Source: Pseudobacteroides sp. (GTDB lineage: Bacteria > Bacillota > Clostridia > Acetivibrionales > DSM-2933). From it: a stretch of DNA of 64,000 nt. Location of the stretch: positions 95,608 to 159,607 of the forward strand of contig NZ_DATCTU010000121.1 in NCBI RefSeq assembly GCF_036567765.1, read 5' to 3'. A program made the position numbers and the translations under genes. Positions 46,601 to 55,502 of this stretch are shown one piece after another (position 1 is the first letter of the stretch; each line of letters begins with the position of its first letter). The notes under the pieces are model-generated. The model worked only from the letters and a program-made list of their open reading frames with translations, ran no database searches and had not been told where the DNA came from.

Positions 46601-47229
46601 AGATAAAGCAAAACACTCTTAGTTATATTTTTCTGGTATTTGAGGGTCTTGCTACTGTTTCAGCAATGCTTGAGGATTACAATCGAGCTGCTTGTCTTTA
46701 TTCAGCAGCAAACAAGTTATTCCAGACAGTAGGAAATCTGCTTGCTATTAATGACATAAATTCATTCAATAACAGGCTTAATGCTCTTCACTCCAAGATG
46801 GATGCAAGTGCATTTGAAACTTCATGGAATGAAGGACATAGTATGAGCCTTGAACATGCGATAGGATATGCTTTGGATGATAACAAATATGATAGAACAA
46901 TGGCAAACAAAATGATTAATTATATAAATGAAAATTATGAAAAAGATATTTCCCTTAATGAAATATCTGAATATTTCAATATGTCTACTTCATATCTTAG
47001 TACAATGTTTAAATACTATACAGGTCAGAATTTCAAGGATTATTTAAATTTATGCAGGGTTAAAGCATCTAAAGAGCTAATGAAAAAAAATAGCAGCTTA
47101 AAAATCAATGAAATTGCATCAAAAGTGGGATGTAATGGTTCTGTGACTTTTATTCGTATGTTTAGAAAATACGAAGGCATGTCCCCTGGACAATATTATT
47201 CCAACCTTAAAATAAATGAAAAAAAGTAA
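43699..47229 (+). CDS. Large STAND ATPase regulator with TPR repeats and C-terminal AraC-type HTH
   Basis: 1176 residues, cytoplasmic. N-terminal AAA-like region about 15-240 with a weak P-loop (ANHGSGATS) and Walker-B-like IIIIDNIDQ. A second, intact NB-ARC/STAND NTPase starts about 260 (TEFVGRKDEI, Walker A GPGGIGKSRLS 286-296, Walker B LLIILDNFEQ about 356-365, LVTSRQPL, GIPLAIELAAA). TPR-like helices occupy about 640-1020. The last 105 residues are an AraC-family double HTH (MINYINENYEKDISLNEISEYFNMSTSYLSTMFKYYTG ... IRMFRKYEGMSPGQY). Usual STAND regulators carry LuxR or SARP DNA-binding domains; an AraC end is uncommon. The next gene is a GH26 mannanase with dockerin, a likely target. 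The inducer is unknown. Confidence 0.82.
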   Translation: MICMKNNDFEFNNISKLIERDRHIRILSDFLKQLHTEKRGILRIVANHGSGATSFLNIASISALKLNYEIININEYNNDKTIDKLKTCNTNNLQYFKSPLYERVINSKKDGQIIIIDNIDQIDKDILSNLNKLLSSETNFVLALIYSTISNLTTNVDYIDIPIYKTIFLEPLSPKGLHQLLNNVLVWDKPPNILLEYLYNKTKGMPKYIMSEIEFLIKEEILFHDNNNGWSVNEEYLSTLVNKINRNNYFPKNNLPAETTEFVGRKDEIREICSLLEKARLVTLIGPGGIGKSRLSLKVALLCLSKFTDGVFWISLSQITRTELLISNIAKILNIVEIEGHNTLDYIKSTLKNRRLLIILDNFEQIIDSAPVLSDLLSTAANLSLLVTSRQPLKVYGEHLFNVPPLEIPDPHSCVTVELLEKQPAVRLFLARAQAIKNDFSITQENASQIADLCQFLEGIPLAIELAAANIAQISIQTMLNQSQNRLSWLISESNSLSDRQRTMKNTIEWGYNLLSTNQKRIFIRLGVFKGKFNIKAVSAVINKNNDIENLYEDLLSLTNKSILTLDSEFEERDKICFNMLEILREYAVLLLSTDSDEKIIKECHADYFFSYVIDAENNFYYSNHQTSLIMVDQAYLDIICALEYYRITDCLEKELELAVAMGYYWEARGYWKKGQSIFKSLIQKQDNSLNANCYIKAYQWFGRFVFLNGNYEEAVNIFEQGLRLAMERNDLIGEASIRYNLALTYNISGNLKYEVELLNQSLSVYREACYKRGIAEVLQELGQVYYFKGSYDAAEMYLNESLDIYKEYNDRYGILRTYGRMGLVLRGKGEFEQAMQMLHRYLLACEEIDDRVEMAFALINIAELARSQCDYVVAESYYLRGLNLGYELGYIAIIASIKKDLGEIYHYKGNINKASKLFDESLTILEETGYKGDVPWVYRNMAELELARGNYLKAEELFLIGLKFYIEIKQNTLSYIFLVFEGLATVSAMLEDYNRAACLYSAANKLFQTVGNLLAINDINSFNNRLNALHSKMDASAFETSWNEGHSMSLEHAIGYALDDNKYDRTMANKMINYINENYEKDISLNEISEYFNMSTSYLSTMFKYYTGQNFKDYLNLCRVKASKELMKKNSSLKINEIASKVGCNGSVTFIRMFRKYEGMSPGQYYSNLKINEKK

Positions 47230-47484
47230 AGTACATTTCAAATATTCAAATTTTAAATTTTTATCAAAAAAAAATATAATGAATTGAAAATAATGCTAAT
47301 GGATACTATTGGCATGCTTAATATAAAATTATTGTAAGAGGTCTAAATAAATTACGACAAAAATCTTACATTACGTTATGCATGTAGCCAACGATTCAAG
47401 GATACTTGCGAAAACGGAATTTAATAGATTTTTCGTAATTTGTATAAATTTTAAAATTTAAAGAATAATTTAGGGGGATATTTC

Positions 47485-48663
47485 ATGTTTAAGCAAAAAA
47501 AACTTTCTATTCTGACAATAATAATATTGTTAACAAGTGTAACTTTATTCCCGACTGCTGGAAGCTATGCTGTTAGTGACCTAAAAGTTGGTGCTTGGAT
47601 AGGTGAACAACCTACTGATCAAGGAGTCAAAGCATTTAATCAGTTGCAAAACAGAAATCTAGATATAGTTCATATGTTTGTGGACTGGAGCACTAATTTT
47701 GATTCCATAAGAAATAATGTAAATTCTGCATCTGCAAACAATGCAATTTTATTATTTACATGGGAACCTTGGGAATACGATACAGTTCAGATTATGAATG
47801 GTAACGCTGACAACTATATTAAAAAAATGGCTCAAGATATGAAGTCGTATGGAAAAGAAATTTGGTTAAGACCTTTGCATGAAGCCAATGGTGATTGGTA
47901 TCCATGGGCTATAGGCTATAAAAGCGGTAAAAATACAAACAGCACATATATATCTGCATTCAGGCATATTGTAGATATTTTCAGGAATGAAGGCACAAAT
48001 AATGTAAAATTCATATTCAATGTAAACTGTAGTAATGTAGGACCAAATACCTCTTTTACAGGAATTTATCCTGGTGATAATTATGTAGATTACAATTCCA
48101 TAGATGGTTATAATTGGGGAACTACACAATCATGGGGAAGCACTTGGCAAACTTTTGATCAGATTTTTTCAAGTGCATATAACAGCTTGAAAAACTATAA
48201 TAAGCAAATTTTTATAGCTGAATGGGCTTCCACAGAAATAGGAGGAAACAAGGCACAGTGGATTACCGATTCTTTTAATACGATTAAATCATCATATGAT
48301 AAAATTTTCGCACAAGTTTGGTTTAGCCACAATAAAGAAACTGATTGGAGAATCAACTCAAGTGAATCGGCTCTATCTGCATATAAAAATGCTATAAAGA
48401 AAACAAGTTCAACAAGTACGCCTACTAATACTCCTACTAATACACCTACTAATGTGCCTACTAATACATCTAGCAGGGTTGTCCAAGACATTAATATGGA
48501 TGGTGTTGTAAATATGGCTGACGTATTGCAGATAGCTATTGCTTTTAATTCAGTTAGGGGAAATCCTAATTATAAAACAACTTTAGATTTAAATAACGAT
48601 GGTGTAATAAACATGAGTGATGTAATTATGTGTGCTGTTAAGTTCAACACTATTTGCTTGTAA
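47485..48663 (+). CDS. Cellulosomal GH26 beta-mannanase with dockerin
   Basis: 392 residues. Signal peptide about 1-29; GH26 domain about 32-305 with acid Glu in RPLHEANGDWYPW (E133) and nucleophile in FIAEWASTE (E246); linker of PTNTPTNTPTNVPTN repeats; dockerin about 325-390 with two regular loops (DINMDGVVNMAD, DLNNDGVINMSD). It would hydrolyse beta-mannans or related glucans and join the cellulosome. There is no CnaB-like module, unlike the GH9 and GH30 enzymes. It is 255 bases after the STAND-AraC regulator. Strong AGGGGG ribosome site. Confidence 0.92.
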   Translation: MFKQKKLSILTIIILLTSVTLFPTAGSYAVSDLKVGAWIGEQPTDQGVKAFNQLQNRNLDIVHMFVDWSTNFDSIRNNVNSASANNAILLFTWEPWEYDTVQIMNGNADNYIKKMAQDMKSYGKEIWLRPLHEANGDWYPWAIGYKSGKNTNSTYISAFRHIVDIFRNEGTNNVKFIFNVNCSNVGPNTSFTGIYPGDNYVDYNSIDGYNWGTTQSWGSTWQTFDQIFSSAYNSLKNYNKQIFIAEWASTEIGGNKAQWITDSFNTIKSSYDKIFAQVWFSHNKETDWRINSSESALSAYKNAIKKTSSTSTPTNTPTNTPTNVPTNTSSRVVQDINMDGVVNMADVLQIAIAFNSVRGNPNYKTTLDLNNDGVINMSDVIMCAVKFNTICL

Positions 48664-49108
48664 TTTTCTGCAAAACAATAATAATATAGCAAGACTGAAA
48701 TTTTGCAAAGCAGCGTGAATTCATATACAAGGCCAGAGAAAGTATGCGATAATACTTCTATTGTATACTTTCTCTAGTCCGACCCTACAAGCCTACAATG
48801 GCATCGTTAAAGCTATTCATAAAACTCAATAACTCAGCTGGAAAAAATCATAATAATTTTTATGTTTTATCATGATGCTCTATTATCTTGCATCAATTTC
48901 TGCTACCACAGATAATATGTAAATTTTGTATTACAAAAAAAAACAGATTAAATCAACGAAATAATTATCTGTATTATGGATTTTGAACCTAATGTAATTC
49001 TATAGTGTCAGGCAGTATGAATTTGACTAATAAAAGCCAACTCCAACATTTACTTATAGTTTTACCAATTATAAAATATTGTCATAAATATGGAAAGGGG
49101 AGTTGCAA
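48664..49108. other. Intergenic region after GH26 gene
   Basis: A 445-base gap with the palindromic repeat at 48731-48780; otherwise AT-rich with no gene recognised. The promoter of the following dockerin-RCC1 gene must lie here. Confidence 0.3.
48731..48780. repeat. Palindromic intergenic repeat, family 2, copy 1
   Basis: GGCCAGAGAAAGTA ... ATACTTTCTCT, a long stem with CGATAA-like inner bases. A close copy (GCCAGAGAAAGTA ... TACTTTCTCTGGCC) is at 58788-58836. Both lie after the 3' ends of dockerin-enzyme genes (68 and 51 bases), so they may serve as terminators. Confidence 0.65.
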
Positions 49109-51398
49109 ATGTTAAAGAAGGTTTACGCATTAGTTATATCGTTGGCTTTGGTAAATATTCTTGTTGGGAATTTTAGTTTTGCTGGAGAAACCAAAAATCC
49201 TGGATTTAAGATCTCCGGTTATGTAGATTCAGATTTTTCATATTCAAAAACTGCTTCACCTTATGTAAAGTCAGGCTTTAAAATTGAGATATGCGGAGGT
49301 AAATATAATGATTTAACTGATGAAAGCGGGTATTTTGAAATCATATTACCTGCTGATACAGATAATTAGTAAACCTGGTTATTTAACAAGAACTCTGGAA
49401 AATATCTTTTCATATTATTCTGAAATATTTTTTTTAAGCAATCCAATCAGTCTGCTAGCAGGTGATATGCCAATAAACGGAAAACAGGATGGCGTTATTA
49501 ATATGGGCGATCTAATAGTAATGGCTAAATCCTTTGGTAAAATAAAGGCAGATGCAGCATTTGACGAAATAAGTGATTTGAATAAGGATGACATCATCAA
49601 CATGGCTGATATTGTTATTACTGCCAAATCATTTGGAAAGACTGTATCAGACTATCCCGAAATTCATATGCCAATACCTACAGAAACCCGTAACCCAATG
49701 CCCACACCAACAGTTACACCATGGACTTCAAGTTCGGTTACCCCAACACAGACCCCAACACCTAATGATATGTGGGTACCATGCCAACTGGCGAAAGATC
49801 AGATAAATGTGTCTGTAATGAAAGGTCAGGATGGCCTATTATATGGAGTTGTTAATATGACTTTCCCCGATAGCGGATATAGAGTCTTTTATTATGATGA
49901 TGTAGTTAGATATACTGATTTCAATACAGGTAAAGTAGTGGATATGGCTAATGATACAGGGCCAAAAGTGGAAAGATGGACAGGTAATGATCCTACGATA
50001 ATGACAAAGAAAACATTGGTTTATAAATTGCCTGAAGAGACAATAATTGATAACTTGGATGAAGAAGTTTTCACATTTAAATATAATTTGGATGACAGAA
50101 TATCAATCCGATTTGACCCGGATTTTGAAATTCCGTTGTTAACTTATTGTAATGATCCTAAGGAAGATTGGATACAGTGCCAGCCTTCAAGTGACTGGAT
50201 AAATATATCGGTATCCAAAGCAACTGGTGAATTTCATAGTGAAGGCTTATATATTGTAAATGTAGAGTATAATTTTCCTAATAGCGGATATAGAGTTATC
50301 CATCCCGATTATTTGTACTATGCAGGTGCAGTTGCGTCTACGCAGCAGGATGGAACTGGGAGGATAGTATTTAAGCCTTTGATTGAACCCACTATAATAA
50401 AATGGGCTGGTATAAATGATAATGTGCCAACTAAAATTGAAGTAAGATATGGTATTACTATAAAACAGGGGAATAGTAATACCAAGTATATATTTTCAGT
50501 AGAAACCGGCTTGGATACTGTCTCGCAGGAATTTACTCCTGATATTTGGTCAACGCCAGTAAATTCTTCATTTAAAGCAAAATCGGTATCTGCGGGTCAT
50601 AGCACAACTGTTGCTCTACAGGAGGATGGAACTATTAAGGTCTGGGGACATGAAGGTGATGGCCTTTGTAATGTACCAAAAGGAATAGGTCCAATTAAGG
50701 CGGTTGCTGCTGGTGAACGCCATATTGCAGCTCTTAGGGAAGATGGTACTATTGCTTTGTGGGGGGATAATTCAGCTGGGCAATTGAATATGCCCGAGGT
50801 ACTCAAAAATATAACTGCCATCTCATCAGGAATGTTGCATACAGTGGCATTGAAAAAGGATGGGACAGTTGTTTCGTGGGGAGGAAATGAAGAGTTTTAT
50901 CGTCTTATGCCGGAAGGACTTAATAATGTTAAGGCTATTTCAGCTGGGGCATATCATAGCCTTGCACTAAAAGAGGATGGCACGGTTGCTGCATGGGGGA
51001 ACAATTATGAAGGCCAATGTGATGTTCCTGCAGGGTTAAAAAATGTAAAGGCTATTGCAGCAGGGGCTCAGCATTCAATCGCATTAAAGGAGGATGGAAC
51101 TGTAGTTGTATGGGGAGGTAATGGAAGAAGAGATATTCTTACAATCCCTGAAGGCCTGAGTAATGTGAAGGCTATTGATGCCGGCGAATGGTTTACCATA
51201 GCAGTTATGGAAGATGGGAATGTGGTTGCATGGGGAGATAATTCTCTTGGTAAATGTGAAATCCCAAATGGATTAAACGATATTAATTATATAGATATAG
51301 GTATTAATCATACAGTGGTTATAAAGGAAGATGGACTCATTACTGTATGGGGAGATAACAGTTATGGCCAATGCAACATTCCGGAAGCACAAAATTAA
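49109..51398 (+). pseudogene. CnaB-dockerin-RCC1-repeat secreted protein, frameshifted
   Basis: Start ATG 49109 follows AGGGGAG. The first frame gives a signal peptide and the CnaB-like module (FKISGYVDSDFSY... DESGYFEI) and stops at 49369. A second frame takes over at about 49360 (ISKPGYLTRTLENI), with a few expected residues missing. It goes on through a dockerin (NGKQDGVINMGD, DLNKDDIINMAD), a Pro/Thr linker, two similar beta-domains (NVSVMKGQDGLLYGVVNMTFPDSGYRV and NISVSKATGEF... VNVEYNFPNSGYRV) and seven or so RCC1-like repeats (VSAGHSTTVALQEDGTIKVWG, repeated about every 43 residues) forming a propeller. The dockerin is near the N-terminus, with no enzyme domain. Its likely role is binding, not catalysis. 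The small lesion could be an assembly error. Confidence 0.75.
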
Positions 51399-51479
51399 AA
51401 ATATAAATAGAAAATTGTAGAGATACCCAATTTTATAAACGAATTTACCCAGCTGCTATATGGCTCTAGTACCAACCAC

Positions 51480-51623
51480 TTAGCAGCTGTTAATTACCTT
51501 TTGCATGGTTGGAATTATGTTTGAAGCTGCCCATTGACATCCAGTATATCCTATAGCCGGACCATAACTTTTTCCCTCATAAAATAGCTGTAATGAATCG
51601 CCCAAACTTAAGATAATTTTAGC
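51480..51623 (-). other. In-frame open extension after the ferritin-like gene
   Basis: Directly after the TAA of the ferritin-like gene the same frame stays open for 47 codons (containing LGDSLQLFYEGKSYGPAIGY and QWAASNIIPTMQKV). It has no start codon and no family I recognise. It could be the remnant of a longer C-terminus or chance. Confidence 0.25.
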
Positions 51624-52199
51624 TTATACCCTGCATCCGTTTTTGGAATATAAGTAACTGTATAAGATTCCGTGCCTTATTTCATCAGTAATAATTCCAG
51701 TAAGGATATTGATTTGCACCCTGTCCTGCAATGCATAGAGTATTCGCCTGTATTTTCTCACAGCATTTTGTTCTCCTTTAAGTGCCCTTTTTATACCTTC
51801 GCAGTAGGAAGCAGGCTTCTCAAAGGTTACATCCTGTGGCGGCGGCAGCATCTGTCCTGTCAATTGAAAATAAACCTGTCTGAAAAGGCTAAAATGTCGG
51901 ATTTCATCATCGCGAATCCCCATGATTATTTCTTTGTCCTCTTCAGAAGGTGCGTTTTCAATCAGGTACTGGTAAAACATTCTGTCTTCTGTCTCCCCTG
52001 CAACAGCTGCCTGGATTAGCTCTAATGCTCCGGGAACGTTTTGGGGATAAGTGTATTCTTCTAATCCAGCCATGTTTTGGGGATTATTCGTCATTTGATA
52101 TTGTACAGGTGCCATCATCTCCGGTGCAATTTGCTGCATCATATATTGATTTCGCATCATGCAAGGCGACATATAGGAAATACAGCTATAACTCTGCAT
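51624..52199 (-). CDS. Ferritin-like (rubrerythrin-type) diiron protein
   Basis: 191 residues. A Met/Gln/Pro-rich N-terminus (to about 50) precedes a four-helix ferritin-like domain with two Glu...ExxH pairs: AGETEDRMFYQYL with DDEIRHFSLF, and KGEQNAVRKYRRIL with TDEIRHGILY. These give a carboxylate-bridged diiron site. Such proteins protect anaerobes from peroxide or store iron. The N-terminal extension rich in Met, Tyr and Gln recalls spore-coat-associated ferritin-like proteins. It is 81 bases downstream of the hydrogenase operon on the same strand. GGAGG ribosome site. Confidence 0.75.
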   Translation of the reverse strand: MQSYSCISYMSPCMMRNQYMMQQIAPEMMAPVQYQMTNNPQNMAGLEEYTYPQNVPGALELIQAAVAGETEDRMFYQYLIENAPSEEDKEIIMGIRDDEIRHFSLFRQVYFQLTGQMLPPPQDVTFEKPASYCEGIKRALKGEQNAVRKYRRILYALQDRVQINILTGIITDEIRHGILYSYLYSKNGCRV

Positions 52200-52280
52200 A
52201 AAAAATCCTCCTTATAACTTTACATAATATTCTATGCAGGGCAGATAATAAAGGTTCTTATGAAAGGATTATAGATGTCC

Positions 52281-52730
52281 TTATCGAATACAGGAAGTAA
52301 TTATGTTTTCTATTCTCTCAACAATTTTAAAATACTGTTCCTGAAGAATTGCCGACAAGCCAAAGGAATAATCAATCTTATATGGTTCAACACCAATAAA
52401 CAGTCCTTCAATGATTTTATCTGTCATCTCAATTTGGCTGAATAAATGAAAATCATGAGCTGATATTGGACGTATGGGATTTTTAAAGACTTGCCCTAAA
52501 GGAATGGCTCTTATAGCTCCTGGCTCTTTATCAAGACAAGCTGCATCCACAATGACTGTATATGATGCCTTTTGGATATGATTCAGACAGAAGTAAATAT
52601 CGGTTTCTCCAATGACGTAACGGATGCCGGGATTTGTGTTTCTTTTTTTCAACGTTTCTACGACATTCACACCAATTCCATCATCCATCATTAACAGGTT
52701 TCCGATTCCAAGTACAAGTATCTCTTTCAT
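52281..52730 (-). CDS. Hydrogenase maturation protease (HybD/HycI family)
   Basis: 149 residues. The N-terminus LVLGIGNLLMMDDGIGVNV is the GxGN...DDGxG signature; later come VDAACLDKEPGAI and ISAHDFHLF, which carry the Asp and His that sense nickel. The enzyme removes the C-terminal tail of the large subunit after nickel insertion. Its ATG overlaps the large-subunit TGA (ATGA), so translation is coupled. The substrate is the product of the preceding gene, which keeps a 15-residue tail after DPCVSCATH. Confidence 0.88.
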   Translation of the reverse strand: MKEILVLGIGNLLMMDDGIGVNVVETLKKRNTNPGIRYVIGETDIYFCLNHIQKASYTVIVDAACLDKEPGAIRAIPLGQVFKNPIRPISAHDFHLFSQIEMTDKIIEGLFIGVEPYKIDYSFGLSAILQEQYFKIVERIENIITSCIR

Positions 52731-54139
52731 GGTATCACCTGTATGGCTTTAATGCACTCACCCTGTGAATACACATGGGTTGCACATGATACACATGGAT
52801 CAAAGGAACGGATGATTCTTCCCAGTTCAACCGGAGTTTGAAGATTTTGTATTGTTGTCCCCATTAATGCTTGTTCTGCAGTTCCCCTCATGGTGTTATT
52901 CCCTCTTGTTGAAAGGTTCCATGCAGAAGGAGTAATTATCTGATAAAAGGAAAGTTTTTCCTTTTCAATCTTAAGCCAATGCCCAAGAGCACCCCTCGTT
53001 GTGTCAATAAGCCCAGCTCCTGATGAGGAGTTCGGAATAGTATATTCTTTCTGTACAGATACTCCTGGAATTAGATTTTCTATAAGTGTGTTTAAAATTT
53101 CTGAGATTTTCTTTGCTTCTAGAACCCTCGCAATAGTTCTATCCATAGTGGATATTCCATTTCTATATTCGCCGGAGAGCCACTGTCTTGCCAACGGTCC
53201 TACTTCATAGGGTATACCATTATACCGGGGAGCCTTTACCCAGGAATACGCCTGCCTTTTACACATATCTGCTTCCGGCACTGTATCCATTGGCTTGTAT
53301 TCATCCATTTTATCCTGATACCATGAATAATCAATTTCCTCGGTTATTTCTCCCGGATTAAATACATCTACCTTCCCCTGAGAGTAGACCAAAGGGTTCA
53401 CATAAAGAGTTCCCAGCTCCTTATATCCGTTAAAGCAGCCAAAGCTTAATAGGTTTCCATAGCCTCCACCGATTTTGTAATAATCACTATAATATTGGGC
53501 AATGGCGTATGCATCCGTTACCATTCTGCCGATTATAAATTGCTGTATGGTATGTAATATGGATTTGATCTTAATAATCTTATCCGTAGTTGCCTGAGTA
53601 GTAATACCACCCACAAAAATCCCATGGTTATGTGGTGCCTTGCCTCCGAGTACTGCCAGCATTTCATGAGCACTCCTGCTAATATCGAGGGATTCAAAAT
53701 AATGTTCAGCTATTTCATCATTTTTGCCTTTCGGTAGTCTGAAATCATTATGATCAGTCTCATATAGCGGATATTTATCGGGCAGTCTTACGAAATCAGG
53801 TATAGTGTACTGATAAAAATGCCTTATATGATTTTGTAGGAACTCACATCCATGAAGAATATCCCGAAGATACCTTCCTTGTTCAGTTGGAACAATGCCC
53901 ATCGCAGCCTCAAGTGCAAGGGTTGATGCCATGGAGTGTGCAGTGGAACATATTCCGCAGATCCGCTGCGTAAAATATACCGCATCAAGAGGATTCCTTC
54001 CCACAAGCATCTTTTCAAACCCACGGAAAAGCAGTCCCTCAGTTTTAACATCTACTACTGTATTGTTATCAATGGTTGCATCAATCTCCATAAAGCCACT
54101 GATTCTTGTGACTGGGTTAATAACAAGTCTCTTAGTCAT
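52727..54139 (-). CDS. [NiFe]-hydrogenase large subunit
   Basis: 470 residues from ATG 54139, which overlaps the small-subunit stop (ATGA) and follows GGTGGAGG. The frame open to 54220 is not needed. Nickel-site motifs are RICGICSTAHS (C61, C64) and DPCVSCATH (C449, C452), followed by a 15-residue tail for removal by the neighbouring protease. With the small subunit it oxidises or evolves H2. It has the features of group-1-type enzymes, but without an accompanying cytochrome b membrane subunit. Confidence 0.9.
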   Translation of the reverse strand: MTKRLVINPVTRISGFMEIDATIDNNTVVDVKTEGLLFRGFEKMLVGRNPLDAVYFTQRICGICSTAHSMASTLALEAAMGIVPTEQGRYLRDILHGCEFLQNHIRHFYQYTIPDFVRLPDKYPLYETDHNDFRLPKGKNDEIAEHYFESLDISRSAHEMLAVLGGKAPHNHGIFVGGITTQATTDKIIKIKSILHTIQQFIIGRMVTDAYAIAQYYSDYYKIGGGYGNLLSFGCFNGYKELGTLYVNPLVYSQGKVDVFNPGEITEEIDYSWYQDKMDEYKPMDTVPEADMCKRQAYSWVKAPRYNGIPYEVGPLARQWLSGEYRNGISTMDRTIARVLEAKKISEILNTLIENLIPGVSVQKEYTIPNSSSGAGLIDTTRGALGHWLKIEKEKLSFYQIITPSAWNLSTRGNNTMRGTAEQALMGTTIQNLQTPVELGRIIRSFDPCVSCATHVYSQGECIKAIQVIP

Positions 54140-55038
54140 TCCTCCACCTCTCTTGTTGTATTGTAGGTGATGAACGGCTCCATTTGATCTGGAAATCCGA
54201 ACTGGGCACAGCCAATACACGGTGTGTCATCCTCGATAGGCCAGTTCACATACTGGTTCCACTTTCGTATTGGGCAGTCAATACGGGTAACAGGCCCTCT
54301 GCACCCTAACTTAAACATACAGGTGCTTTCTCCCAGCTTTTTTGCAAAAATCCCTTTATCAAAAAATGACCTTCTTGGACAGCGGTCGTGGATCAAGCTG
54401 TTGTAAAACAATAACGGCCTATCCCTTTTATCAAGATCTGGCTCACCATATAGGAGAATATGTGCCAGTGTTCCTAAAAACCAGTCGGGATGGCAAGGGC
54501 AACCTGGAAGCTTTATAACTTTTCTGTTTAATACACTTTGGACACTTACACATCCAGCTGGATTAGGTTTTGCTGCAGAAACACCGCCATGAGTGGCACA
54601 GGCTCCTAGTGCTATAACATAAGAAGCCTTTTCACCCAGCATCTTGACTGCCTTAAAGGCAGTCACTGGCTCACCTTTCCAGTGGCCGATAACATTATAT
54701 AGCCCATTGTTTTTAGTTGCCACCGCTCCCTCAACAGCAAGAATATACTCTTTATCAGTAATGCCCATCAATTTTCCCATAGCGGTTTCACCTTCAGCTG
54801 CCATCAAACTGTTATTATATATGAAATCTGTCATCTGTGAGATTAAATATTTAAAATCAGGATTCGCTCCATCCAAAAGTGAAATTATATTGCCAGAACA
54901 GCCTGTTAATTCTAGCCATACCAGATTCTTCTTAAACAGGGTGCCATTTTTGATTTCATCCTTCACTTTATTAAATAAATCCGATGCTGTCTGGAGACGT
55001 GCAGCATACTCGGGACAAGTTTTTACTGTATTCATCAT
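54136..55038 (-). CDS. [NiFe]-hydrogenase small subunit, no Tat signal
   Basis: About 300 residues from ATG 55038, which overlaps the stop of the cytochrome b5-like gene (ATGA). Fe-S cluster residues: WLELTGCSGN, GACATHGG and LPGCPCHPDW (proximal), and the C-terminal set HDRCPR, CMFKLGCRGP, DCPIRKWN and CIGCAQFGFPD. These suit three Fe-S clusters as in group-1-like enzymes. The N-terminus (MNTVKTCPEYAARLQ) has no twin-arginine signal, so the enzyme is probably cytoplasmic. It passes electrons between the Ni-Fe site and a partner, perhaps the b5-like protein. Confidence 0.9.
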   Translation of the reverse strand: MMNTVKTCPEYAARLQTASDLFNKVKDEIKNGTLFKKNLVWLELTGCSGNIISLLDGANPDFKYLISQMTDFIYNNSLMAAEGETAMGKLMGITDKEYILAVEGAVATKNNGLYNVIGHWKGEPVTAFKAVKMLGEKASYVIALGACATHGGVSAAKPNPAGCVSVQSVLNRKVIKLPGCPCHPDWFLGTLAHILLYGEPDLDKRDRPLLFYNSLIHDRCPRRSFFDKGIFAKKLGESTCMFKLGCRGPVTRIDCPIRKWNQYVNWPIEDDTPCIGCAQFGFPDQMEPFITYNTTREVEE

Positions 55039-55502
55039 ATCAACTTCCCAACTACTTTTAATTTGCTTAATATTGGCTGACCTGCATGGCATGATGCAAA
55101 TTCACTTGTCAGATCTTTTCCTGCAGTTAGGCCAAAGTGGGAAGCTGCAGCCCAAGCAGCATTATTTGTTATATCATATACTGTTCCATTTACTGCCACA
55201 TAAGCAGGATTTCCATCTTTTCCGTTAAACTTTGATAATTCCTGAAGTGTAAGGTCTCTTTGGCTATGCTGGTTCTGTTGGTTCTGTTGTTGCAATGCTG
55301 TAGGGCTTACCTGCATCTGATTCATCTGGCAGCATATCGTGCCACTTATAAAATCTATCTCATTAATTTTAACCCTAAGTTGATACAAAAGCATATTTCT
55401 GGTGTATATACAGGGTGTTGCATATATTAAATTGATATAGTTTTCTGATTCTGCAGCTAATGTTTTTATTCTATGGCATATTGCATTATCATAGTGATAC
55501 AT
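55035..55502 (-). CDS. Cytochrome b5-like haem-binding domain protein, first gene of hydrogenase operon
   Basis: About 155 residues; ATG 55502 is preferred to the GTG at 55511 because AGGAG lies eight bases before it. The N-terminal 75 residues are helical (LAAESENYINLIY, MLLYQLRVKINEIDF) followed by a Gln-rich spacer. The C-terminal 75 residues (LTLQELSKFNGKDGNPAYVAVNGTVYDIT... SHFGLTAGKDLTSEFASCHAG) match the bacterial cytochrome b5-like haem/steroid-binding domain, with two candidate haem-ligand histidines (SHF, CHAG). No signal peptide. Translationally coupled to the hydrogenase small subunit, it may be that enzyme's electron partner; this is inference. Confidence 0.75.
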   Translation of the reverse strand: MYHYDNAICHRIKTLAAESENYINLIYATPCIYTRNMLLYQLRVKINEIDFISGTICCQMNQMQVSPTALQQQNQQNQHSQRDLTLQELSKFNGKDGNPAYVAVNGTVYDITNNAAWAAASHFGLTAGKDLTSEFASCHAGQPILSKLKVVGKLI

